Source: Acetatifactor sp. (GTDB taxonomy: Bacteria > Bacillota > Clostridia > Lachnospirales > Lachnospiraceae). From it: a DNA stretch of 64,000 bases. The DNA lies in contig JAILHH010000025.1 of the NCBI GenBank assembly GCA_024695935.1, positions 95,962-159,961 of the forward strand, read 5' to 3'. Position numbers and translations under genes: made by a program. Shown here in pieces: positions 8,934 to 16,716 of this stretch. Each line of letters opens with the position of its first letter. The stretch's first letter is position 1. Under the pieces are notes generated by a model. The model searched no databases and was not told where the DNA came from. It saw only the letters and a list, made by a program, of their open reading frames with translations.

Positions 8934-10118
8934 TTAGTGGCGAGTGTATTTTCTGAGAACCGGCACCCGGTTTTTTATAATTTCCAAAGCTGTGTCTATA
9001 TCCTGCTCTGTGGTAAATACCGAAAAACTGAGACGTATTGTTGATTCCAGACCGACCTTGTCTATTCCCATGGCTGTAAGCGTGGCGGAAGGCTGGGGCT
9101 TGTGGGAGGAGCATGCGCTTCCCGCAGAAACATATATGCCCTCATCCTCCATGGTGTGGAGCATTACCTCACTTCTTACTCCCCGGACAGAAAGGCTCAC
9201 TATGTGGGGCGCGGTCTCGCGGAGGGATTCCAAATCCGACTTTCCATCCGGCAACCCGTTGATCACCATATCCTCAAGTCCAAGAGAAACTATGCCGTCG
9301 ATAAATCTCTTTTTTAAAGAGTATAATCTCTCGATATCTTCATCATATCTGTCATAAAGCATCTTTGCAGCAAGCGCCATACCTGCGATGCCGGGAACAT
9401 TTTCAGTGCCGCTCCTTAGTCCTTCCTGCTGCCCGCCACCGAATATGATGGGCTTTATCTTTATCTTTTCATTTATATATAGGAAACCAACGCCCTTTGG
9501 TCCGTGGATCTTGTGCCCGCTTACGGACAAAAGGTCGATGTTCATCTTCTTTGGTCTGATGATATCTTTTCCATATCCCTGCACGGCATCCACATGAAAG
9601 ATTATATCCTTATCCATCTTTTTTATAAGGGCACCGGCCTCGGCTATGGGCATGCGGCTACCCACTTCATTGTTGGTATGCATGATGGATACCAATATGG
9701 TCTCGGGGGTGATGGCTTTTTCCAGATCCTCAAGCCTGATCCTGCCGGAGGGGTCCACGGGCAGATATGTGACGCTAAATCCCTGCTCCTCCAGATAGTG
9801 CATGGTATTTAAGATCGCGGGATGCTCTACCGCTGTGGTGATAAGGTGCATTCCCTTTCTCTTATTTGCGAGAGCGCAGCCAATGAGTGCCAGATTGTCA
9901 GACTCGGTTCCGCCGGATGTAAAGAGGATCTCCTTTGCATTTACTTTTAATGTGGAAGCGATGGTCTCCGTAGCAGCCTTTACAGCTTTTTCCGCCTCGA
10001 ATCCGCACTCGTGCATGCTGGAGGGATTTCCGTACTCTTCCGTCATTTTCTTTGAAACAATGGCAGCCACCTCGTCAAAGGCCTTAGTTGTCGCCGAATT
10101 ATCAAGATATATTCCCAT
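8934..10118 (-). CDS. cysteine desulfurase, NifS/IscS family
   Basis: A 394-residue PLP-dependent enzyme that moves sulfur from cysteine to an acceptor. The PLP lysine is Lys203 in SVSGHKIHGPKG, and the catalytic cysteine is Cys335 in SAGSACSSHKPQPS. The loop carrying the catalytic Cys is the longer group I type. Genomic association with thiI two genes downstream suggests it is the dedicated sulfur donor for tRNA s4U synthesis (the Bacillus NifZ-ThiI arrangement), which is an inference. Confidence 0.93.
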   Translation of the reverse strand: MGIYLDNSATTKAFDEVAAIVSKKMTEEYGNPSSMHECGFEAEKAVKAATETIASTLKVNAKEILFTSGGTESDNLALIGCALANKRKGMHLITTAVEHPAILNTMHYLEEQGFSVTYLPVDPSGRIRLEDLEKAITPETILVSIMHTNNEVGSRMPIAEAGALIKKMDKDIIFHVDAVQGYGKDIIRPKKMNIDLLSVSGHKIHGPKGVGFLYINEKIKIKPIIFGGGQQEGLRSGTENVPGIAGMALAAKMLYDRYDEDIERLYSLKKRFIDGIVSLGLEDMVINGLPDGKSDLESLRETAPHIVSLSVRGVRSEVMLHTMEDEGIYVSAGSACSSHKPQPSATLTAMGIDKVGLESTIRLSFSVFTTEQDIDTALEIIKNRVPVLRKYTRH

Positions 10119-10308
10119 TTTTATCTCCGTTTATAAACATTCATTAAAAAACGACCATTATCCTGTCATTTTTTCTCTGCCTTCACAAAAACAAATCTCA
10201 TCGCAGTGGTAATAACCCTTGCAGTGCCTATTATACTACGTTTTCAACTTAAAAAAGTATATACATATAAAGGTTTTTTGTAAAGCGGACTTTATCGTTA
10301 AGGATACA

Positions 10309-10337
10309 TTGATTTTTCGCATATAAGAGATTAAAAT
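10309..10337 (+). promoter_or_regulatory. putative promoter of the aquaporin gene
   Basis: TTGATT (10309-10314) and TAAAAT (10332-10337) are spaced by 17 bases, about 55 bases upstream of the aquaporin start codon. Confidence 0.55.
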
Positions 10338-10393
10338 ATAGATGGTGTATGAGCACCGTAAATCACAAATATATTAAGGGAGGATTTTTACAA

Positions 10394-11086
10394 ATGAAGA
10401 AGTATCTTGCAGAATGTATTGGAACAATGACTTTGGTACTCATCGGCTGTGGTACCGCAATGCTGGTTGGTTGTGATGCGGCAAACGGTTCGGGGTATCT
10501 GCTCACAGCTCTCGCATTTGGTCTCACCATCGTGGGAATGGCTTATTGCGTCGGAAACATTTCCGGCTGTCACATTAATCCCGCTGTCAGCCTGGGCGTA
10601 CTCATTAGCGGCGGTATGGATGTAAAAGACTTTATCGGATACGTGATCTCTCAGTGCATCGGCGCACTTTGCGGTTCGGGACTCCTCGCTCTGATCTTTG
10701 GTCTCGGCGGTGTCACCGATCAGACCGGCGGCTTTGGTTCAAACGGTCTCGCAGGCGTGAACGGTAATGCTGTTGCAGGGCTCATCGTTGAGATCCTCCT
10801 GACATTTATATTCGTACTCACGATCCTGGGCGTTACTTCAAAGAAAGCTAACCACGGATCATTTGGCGGAATCGTCATCGGCTTTACTCTGGTACTGGTT
10901 CACATCCTGGGAATCGGACTTACCGGTACAAGTGTCAACCCCGCAAGAAGCTTTGGTCCCGCGCTTGTAGCCCTCTTTAGCGGAAACTCAGCTCCCATTG
11001 CAAGCCTGTGGGTATTTATCGTAGGACCTTTTATCGGCGCGGCAATAGCAGCATTTTGCTACAAATATCTCGAGAGCGACAAATAA
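10394..11086 (+). CDS. MIP-family channel (aquaporin Z-like)
   Basis: A 230-residue channel with six membrane segments and the two pore NPA motifs: GCHINPAVSLG and GTSVNPARSFGPA. The Arg after the second NPA, part of the selectivity filter, is present. The overall pattern, including MKKYLAECIGTMTLVLIGCG at the start, is closer to aquaporins (AqpZ) than to the glycerol facilitator GlpF. The open frame extends 15 codons upstream, but GGGAGG lies about 9 bases before the ATG at 10394, so that start is used. It is monocistronic, ended by the terminator at 11124. It is not near the glycerol operon. Confidence 0.88.
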   Translation: MKKYLAECIGTMTLVLIGCGTAMLVGCDAANGSGYLLTALAFGLTIVGMAYCVGNISGCHINPAVSLGVLISGGMDVKDFIGYVISQCIGALCGSGLLALIFGLGGVTDQTGGFGSNGLAGVNGNAVAGLIVEILLTFIFVLTILGVTSKKANHGSFGGIVIGFTLVLVHILGIGLTGTSVNPARSFGPALVALFSGNSAPIASLWVFIVGPFIGAAIAAFCYKYLESDK

Positions 11087-11123
11087 AACCGCTTTATTAT
11101 CAGTCATTACATGAACTTTCGTG

Positions 11124-11156
11124 TCCGCCTCTTAAAACAGAGGCGGATACTTTTTA
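11124..11156 (+). terminator. intrinsic terminator after the aquaporin gene
   Basis: TCCGCCTCT pairs with AGAGGCGGA around a six-base loop, followed within three bases by TTTTT. It separates the aquaporin from the LacI-family gene. Confidence 0.85.
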
Positions 11157-11181
11157 CCTTTAGTTTTTATCGGAGGAATCA

Positions 11182-12147
11182 ATGGCAGGAATCAAAGACG
11201 TGGCCAGGGAGGCCGGCGTGTCTCCCTCAACAGTTTCAAATGTCCTAAACGGAAAGACAAATATGAGCCCAAAGACCAGGGAGCTGGTTTTGAGCGTATG
11301 CGACAGGCTGGGATATGAACCTAATATGATAGGAAAAAGCCTGAAGGTGGGTTCAAACAAGACCATCATGTTCTCCTTTAGCGACTTTGAGAGAAAGTTT
11401 TATCTCTCCATTATCCGCGGCATTTCCGAATATGTTAAGACAAAGGACTACGACCTCATCATATGCACCAATAAAAGTCTAGAGAAATTCATGAACAAGG
11501 CTTTCACAAACGGCTGCATAATGCTGGACAGACGCTGTCCCGATTCTTTCCTGTTAAAAAAAGCCGAGAAAAACTACCCCATCGTGGTAATGGACAGGAT
11601 CATGGATGTGCCTAACATCAAAAGTGTGGTCGTAAACAATTATGCGGCTGAGAGGGATCTGGTACAGGGACTTGTGGAATGCGGATACAAAAAGTTTGCC
11701 TTCATAGGCGGATTTGAGAGCGAGGATAACAGAGAGCGATTCAAAGCATTCAAAGATGTGCTGGACGAGAATCATATCCCATTTAAAAAGGAGCATTACT
11801 ACGACGGAGACTATACCAAAAAGAGCGGGTATCAGATGGCGAGACTCATTTTGCTGTCTGACCACAGACCGGACGTGGTGGTCTGCGCAAACGATGAGAT
11901 GGCACTGGGCGTCATAAAAGCCTTCCAGGAAAACGGTGTAAAGATCCCGGAAGACATTGCAGTCTGTGGCTTCGATGACACGGAAACAGCCAGAATGATG
12001 GGTGTCACCACCGTGGATGTGCCGAATTTCGAGCGCGGATATCTGGCAGCGCAGTACCTCTTGGAGCTCATCGAGGGCGGAACCAACTTCGATCCCTTCC
12101 TCATAACTACCAATGTGAAGTGGCGCTCCACCACCAAGCACCCGTAA
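11182..12147 (+). CDS. LacI-family transcriptional regulator
   Basis: A 321-residue repressor. The N-terminal helix-turn-helix reads IKDVAREAGVSPSTVSNVLNG, followed by a hinge helix and a periplasmic-binding-protein-like effector domain ending in the usual GFDDTE and VPNFERGYLAAQYL segments. The closest sugar-uptake operon is the GH65 operon starting at 13.75 kb on the same strand, which makes it the likely regulator of that operon; the oppositely oriented XRE-ImmA gene lies between. I could not identify a convincing LacI operator by eye. Confidence 0.9.
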   Translation: MAGIKDVAREAGVSPSTVSNVLNGKTNMSPKTRELVLSVCDRLGYEPNMIGKSLKVGSNKTIMFSFSDFERKFYLSIIRGISEYVKTKDYDLIICTNKSLEKFMNKAFTNGCIMLDRRCPDSFLLKKAEKNYPIVVMDRIMDVPNIKSVVVNNYAAERDLVQGLVECGYKKFAFIGGFESEDNRERFKAFKDVLDENHIPFKKEHYYDGDYTKKSGYQMARLILLSDHRPDVVVCANDEMALGVIKAFQENGVKIPEDIAVCGFDDTETARMMGVTTVDVPNFERGYLAAQYLLELIEGGTNFDPFLITTNVKWRSTTKHP

Positions 12148-12196
12148 TGATCGCTAGAGCCTTCATTTCAGTGTTGATTGGTTCTTTGTAAATGGC

Positions 12197-12226
12197 AAAA
12201 AGAGCTTCATAGCGAAGCTCTTTTTC
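12197..12226. terminator. intrinsic terminator after the LacI-family gene
   Basis: AAAAAGAGCTTC pairs with GAAGCTCTTTTT across a five-base loop, with T-rich sequence after the plus-strand stem and A-rich sequence before it. It can serve both the LacI gene and the convergent XRE-ImmA gene. Confidence 0.85.
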
Positions 12227-12272
12227 TAATTCTGCCTTTATATACATACATTGGTGTCGCTGCTTATTATAT

Positions 12273-13379
12273 TCAAGTCGCGCATACCTCCATCTCCCCA
12301 CAAAACTCTTCCATCTCAGGAACAGAGATGCGCAGCAACTCGGCTCCTCGCTGTATGCTTACACCTTCTTCATTCACAGCTCTATAAACTAATTGCTTGA
12401 ATAATCGTGGTTTTTCTTCTGTTTTTACTCGGTTAGGCTCATTCTTCCTATAATTTGCTTTGTTCGCACGGATATAAAAGTTTTTCTCCAAAGAAGCGGA
12501 GATGATCCCTGCAATTGCAGCTCGCTTTACAAGAAGATACATGGAAATACCATATTCCTGACAAACGATGGCCATATCCTTTGTGATCATCGTTTTACGC
12601 TGACCCAGTTCGCGCAACAGATCGTTTTTAGAAATTAGAACAGCACCTGCAATTGCTGTAGCGTCCTTTTCATTTTGTTCTTCATCTGCTTCGTCCCAAG
12701 CAAACATCAGATGCGCCAGTTCATGCAGGATTGTTGTACGTTTTCTTTCCTGACGCATATTTATATTTATTGAAATGTAAGGATATCCGTTTACAAATCC
12801 GTTCATTCCGGAAAAATGGTCATTATCTATATCCACCTCCAGAACCAGGATTCCTTTGTTTTCCAGAATACTGATCAATTCATCAACAGGACCTTCCGCC
12901 GGGAGATCTAAATACTTTCTCAACTTTGCAGCATCTTTTTCATAGTCTCCGTCTCGTTTCAACGTAAAACACTTTGGAGGCTCAGGCAACGGATTTCCTC
13001 CCAGGAAACATACCGCATCAAAAAATCTGCTAAAATACTCTTCCACAAATTCCTGAATATATTCCTGCTGTCCTTTAGAAAGAGAAGCGTGCTTTCTGAA
13101 TTCGCGATGTTCAAAGGAAAGAGATTCATTTCTTGATTCAAGGAAATCAACAACATGAATCCCCAGCACTTCCGCCAGCATATTGATGGTATTCATATCA
13201 GGCATTCTCTTTCCGCTTTCGTAATTCGAAATAGCCATTGATGTTAACCCACATGCCACAGATAAATCTTTCATACTCATTTTATTTTGTAAACGATAGT
13301 ATTTCAGATTTTTACCAAACACTCTCAACACCGCCTTTCTACTGTTTATATTATCATTATTTTTTCTTAATGTAAACAA
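12273..13379 (-). CDS. XRE-family HTH plus ImmA/IrrE metallopeptidase
   Basis: A 368-residue fusion of an N-terminal Cro/C1-type helix-turn-helix (about residues 20-80, KMSMKDLSVACGLTSMAISN) with an ImmA/IrrE zinc peptidase domain. The catalytic motif HELAH is at 219-223. Related proteins control mobile elements by cleaving repressors, or act as stand-alone stress or toxin-antitoxin regulators. No element, repressor partner or toxin gene is seen next to it. It is transcribed against its neighbours and sits between a LacI regulator and a sugar operon, suggesting insertion at an intergenic site. Confidence 0.85.
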   Translation of the reverse strand: MFTLRKNNDNINSRKAVLRVFGKNLKYYRLQNKMSMKDLSVACGLTSMAISNYESGKRMPDMNTINMLAEVLGIHVVDFLESRNESLSFEHREFRKHASLSKGQQEYIQEFVEEYFSRFFDAVCFLGGNPLPEPPKCFTLKRDGDYEKDAAKLRKYLDLPAEGPVDELISILENKGILVLEVDIDNDHFSGMNGFVNGYPYISININMRQERKRTTILHELAHLMFAWDEADEEQNEKDATAIAGAVLISKNDLLRELGQRKTMITKDMAIVCQEYGISMYLLVKRAAIAGIISASLEKNFYIRANKANYRKNEPNRVKTEEKPRLFKQLVYRAVNEEGVSIQRGAELLRISVPEMEEFCGEMEVCAT

Positions 13380-13751
13380 TCTGTTTAGTTGCTTTAATTT
13401 TTTTCATCTTATAAACATCACCCGACATTCCCTGCAATATAATGCACCTTGATAAATCCCGGTATTTGTATATATAAGGATCGTAAATTCCGGTAATAAT
13501 TTCTTTTCGAATTTGAGTCTCACTACCATTCCTATATAAAAAATCTGATAAAACTTCTTTTGATTTTACTAAAACAATTTACTATTTTACTAAACTCCGT
13601 GTTTTATCTGCAAAATTGCTAAAATTCTGCTTTTTGCTTTAGGTGAAAATGCAGAAAAAAACTGCTTTTGTTGACCTTATTTCAATCCATATCTACAATA
13701 AACGTATAACGATTTACTAATCTTTAACCAAAGTTAGAAGGAGAAATTATT
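13380..13751 (+). promoter_or_regulatory. AT-rich control region of the GH65 operon
   Basis: This 372-base gap holds the divergent upstream regions of the XRE-ImmA gene and the sugar operon. Two direct copies of ATTTTACTAAA begin at 13563 and 13584, that is 21 bases (two helical turns) apart, with a further AATTTACTA between them and GATTTACTAA at 13711. A ribosome binding site (AGAAGGAGAA) precedes the ATG at 13752. Repeats on one DNA face suggest a regulator site. No clear -10/-35 pair could be chosen with confidence. Confidence 0.4.
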
Positions 13752-14963
13752 ATGAAAATGGCAAAAAAAGTATTGGGAATGGCCATGACAATGGCTGCTG
13801 TCGCCGCCCTTGGTCTTACCGGTTGCGGCAAAGAGGATTCAGGAAAGATCACCATCTTCCAGTCAAAGACTGAGATCATGTCTGACCTTAATGCTCTTGC
13901 AAAAGCTTACACCGAAGAGACAGGTGTTGAGGTGGAAGTTTGGGAGACCACCGGTGACAATTATTTTTCAGATCTAAAGACAGGCCTTTCAACAGAGGCA
14001 GGTGCAACATTGTTCTCACTTCAGCCCGGAGCTGAGTCCATCGAACTTGCGGATTATCTTGCTGACTTAGGAGATCTGTCATTTGTAAGTAAGATCGGCG
14101 CAGGCATGGCTGATGAGGTTAACGGAAAAGTGGTTGGTATCCCCTACACAGTTGAAGGTTTCGGTCTGATCTACGACAAGGACCTTGTAGATCCCGCTTC
14201 ACTTAATTCAACACAGGCTTTGCTTGACTTCATGGCAAACAGTACAGCAGAAAATCCTCTCGGACTTTCTCAGGAAGATTACTTCCTCATCGCTCATATT
14301 TTAAATGCACCTTTCGCGGTTCAGTCAAATCCTGAGGGATATTTACAGGATGTCCTTGCAGGAAGCACAAGACTTGCAGACAACGCCGCATTCCAGGAAT
14401 TTGCACAGATCATGGAAGGCATCAGAGCTAACTGCACAAACCCTGTTGATATCACTTATGACAACAACTGCGGCGACTTTGCCACAGGCAAGACCGCTCT
14501 TATCCATCAGGGTAACTGGGCATCAGGTATGTTTGCAGATTATGATGTGAATTTTGACATGGGCATCACAGCTGTTCCCATCCAGGGCAACAACAAGATC
14601 TCCGTATCGGTTCCCATTGCATGGTACCTCAATGCAGATGCTTCAGAGAAAGAGCAGAAGCTTGCAAAAGAGTTCCTCGAGTGGCTCTACACTTCAGAAA
14701 CAGGTGTTGACTACCTTATGAACAAGTTTAACTTCATCCCTGTTGTTGACGGTATGGAAAACAATAACCTTGATCCTGTAAACACTTCAGTTTCAAACGC
14801 TGTTATCTCAGGAAACACAATTCCCTGGGTAATGTCAGACTGGCCTGCAGGAATCGTTTCAACAGACCTTGCACCTATCACAAAAGAATTCTTTACAACC
14901 GAAATGACCGGCACAGAATTACTTGATAAGTTGAATGATGCATTCGTTGCGGCAGCAAATTAA
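13752..14963 (+). CDS. sugar ABC transporter substrate-binding lipoprotein
   Basis: A 403-residue family 1 extracellular sugar-binding protein. It starts with a lipoprotein signal peptide ending in the lipobox LGLTGCGKEDS, so the mature protein is anchored by a lipidated Cys at about residue 25. The mature part has the usual two-lobe pattern, with ALAKAYTEETGVEVEVWETT near the N-terminus and IPYTVEGFGLIYDKDLVDP in the hinge area. It is the first gene of the operon with two permeases and a GH65 phosphorylase, so the ligand is probably a glucose disaccharide. Confidence 0.93.
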   Translation: MKMAKKVLGMAMTMAAVAALGLTGCGKEDSGKITIFQSKTEIMSDLNALAKAYTEETGVEVEVWETTGDNYFSDLKTGLSTEAGATLFSLQPGAESIELADYLADLGDLSFVSKIGAGMADEVNGKVVGIPYTVEGFGLIYDKDLVDPASLNSTQALLDFMANSTAENPLGLSQEDYFLIAHILNAPFAVQSNPEGYLQDVLAGSTRLADNAAFQEFAQIMEGIRANCTNPVDITYDNNCGDFATGKTALIHQGNWASGMFADYDVNFDMGITAVPIQGNNKISVSVPIAWYLNADASEKEQKLAKEFLEWLYTSETGVDYLMNKFNFIPVVDGMENNNLDPVNTSVSNAVISGNTIPWVMSDWPAGIVSTDLAPITKEFFTTEMTGTELLDKLNDAFVAAAN

Positions 14964-15018
14964 TTGTAATGGGGGAGTGTTGCTACAGGCAGCACTCCCT
15001 CTTTTTTGGAGGTAGAAA

Positions 15019-15864
15019 ATGAAGATAAAAAAAGGATGGTATGCCTTATTCACCGCGCCTCTCATGCTGGTTTTCATATGCGTGGTGGTGGTACCGTTTT
15101 TCATCGGTATAGGCTACTCATTTTTCAGTTGGGACGGTCTGGCAAAGCATCAGGCTGAATTTGTAGGCTTCAAAAACTTTATCGATGTGTTCAGCGATCA
15201 GAGGTTTATTTCCTCTGCGCTCAGAACCACTGTATTTACTCTTATTGCGGTTGTGACCGTCAATGTACTGGGAATCTTTTTTGCGCTTGTTGTGACCACA
15301 AAGTTAAGGGTTAGAAACCTGGCCAGAACCATGCTTTTCATGCCCTATCTCATCGGCGGACTGATCCTGGGTTATATCTGGAAGGCAGTTTTTCAGGAAT
15401 ATTTTCTGAATATCGGCTGGGGCAACTGGACAACGGATTCCATAAAGGGTATAGCAGCAATGGTCATCGTCACCACATGGCAGATGGCAGGTTACGTGAT
15501 GATCGTATATATAACGGGCATCATGGCTATACCAAACGATGTGCTTGAAGCGGCTTCCGTTGACGGAGCGGGATATTTCCAGACACTTTTCAAGGTTAAA
15601 TTCCCCCTGCTCATGCCCTCCTTTACCATTTGTCTGTTCCTTACTTTATCGAACTGCTTCAAGATCTATGATGTGAACGTTTCCCTCACCGGTGCGGGTC
15701 CGGGAAACGCCCTTGAAATGTATTCACTGAATATTTACAACGAAATTTTCTCACTGAGCAATTTCGGCTACGGCCAGGCAAAAGCCATTATCTTCTTTTT
15801 GATCATCGCCGTTGTCACATTGGCTCAGGTTACCATAACAAAGAAAAAGGAGGTGGCATTGTAA
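15019..15864 (+). CDS. sugar ABC transporter permease, MalF-type
   Basis: A 281-residue inner-membrane permease with about six membrane segments. The EAA loop that contacts the ATPase reads EAASVDGAGYFQTLFKVKFP near residue 180. It begins 55 bases after the binding-protein gene, with GGAGG before the ATG. No ATPase gene is present in the operon, so a shared MsmX-type ATPase encoded elsewhere would be needed, as is common in Firmicutes. Confidence 0.93.
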   Translation: MKIKKGWYALFTAPLMLVFICVVVVPFFIGIGYSFFSWDGLAKHQAEFVGFKNFIDVFSDQRFISSALRTTVFTLIAVVTVNVLGIFFALVVTTKLRVRNLARTMLFMPYLIGGLILGYIWKAVFQEYFLNIGWGNWTTDSIKGIAAMVIVTTWQMAGYVMIVYITGIMAIPNDVLEAASVDGAGYFQTLFKVKFPLLMPSFTICLFLTLSNCFKIYDVNVSLTGAGPGNALEMYSLNIYNEIFSLSNFGYGQAKAIIFFLIIAVVTLAQVTITKKKEVAL

Positions 15865-15865
15865 T

Positions 15866-16711
15866 ATGAGCAACTCTAAACTCGGCAAAATATTCTTAAA
15901 CAGCATAACCGTATTACTTTGCCTGGCTTATCTGTTTCCCATATATCTGATCCTCACCAACTCTTTTAAGAGCAGATCACAGATGTATGAAAACATGATC
16001 TCCCTTCCAAAGAGCCTCTCACTTCAGTATTATGTTTCGGCTCTTGAAAAGATGAATTTCTTTACTTCCGTTACAAACTCACTGATCCTGACACTTGTGT
16101 CAATACTTGTGATCGTCATCTTTTCATCAATGACGGCCTGGATGTTTGCAAGAAGCAAAAACAAGCTGAGCACCGCACTGTTTAACCTGTTGGTGGCAAC
16201 AATGCTCATTCCTTTTCAGACCATCATGATGCCCCTTATGCAGGAGATGAACTGGATCGGAAACACCTTCGGCATCAAGATGACAGACACTATACCCGGA
16301 CTTATTTTCATGTACCTGGGCTTTGGCGCCGGAATGGGTGTATTTCTCTATCACGGCTTTGTATCAGGTATCCCGGTATCATTGGAGGAAGCTGCAACTA
16401 TCGACGGCTGCAACACCTGGAGAACTTTTTGGAAAATAGTTTTCCCTATGTTAAAACCCACCACCATGACCGTCATAATCCTGGACGTTATCTGGATCTG
16501 GAACGATTATCTGTTGCCATCACTGACTTTAAAGTCAACCGCCAACAGGACGATCCCTATATCCACAGCCAAGTTTTTCGGTCAGTATACCATCAGCTGG
16601 AACGAAGCCATGGCAGCTTTGGTAGTCACCATCATTCCGGTAGTGATCTTCTATCTGGTGTGTCAAAAGTATATTGTGGAAGGCGTAGCGGCAGGTGCCG
16701 TTAAAGGATAA
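15866..16711 (+). CDS. sugar ABC transporter permease, MalG-type
   Basis: A 281-residue partner permease with about six membrane segments and the EAA loop EEAATIDGCNTWRTFWKIVF near residue 175. Its start lies one base after the stop of the preceding permease gene, so the two are translationally coupled. The C-terminus ends AAGAVKG, as in many MalG-type permeases. It is followed by the phosphorylase gene after 5 bases. Confidence 0.93.
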   Translation: MSNSKLGKIFLNSITVLLCLAYLFPIYLILTNSFKSRSQMYENMISLPKSLSLQYYVSALEKMNFFTSVTNSLILTLVSILVIVIFSSMTAWMFARSKNKLSTALFNLLVATMLIPFQTIMMPLMQEMNWIGNTFGIKMTDTIPGLIFMYLGFGAGMGVFLYHGFVSGIPVSLEEAATIDGCNTWRTFWKIVFPMLKPTTMTVIILDVIWIWNDYLLPSLTLKSTANRTIPISTAKFFGQYTISWNEAMAALVVTIIPVVIFYLVCQKYIVEGVAAGAVKG

Positions 16712-16716
16712 ATCCT

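Noticed and set aside
10394..11086. Glycerol facilitator GlpF serving the glycerol operon
   Set aside because: The sequence pattern is closer to aquaporin Z and the gene is 23 kb from glpK with its own terminator; a glycerol role cannot be excluded but is not supported.
13697..13715. LacI-type operator TAAACGTATAACGATTTA
   Set aside because: Only the outer four bases and the centre are symmetrical; the inner half-sites do not match, so it is not convincing.
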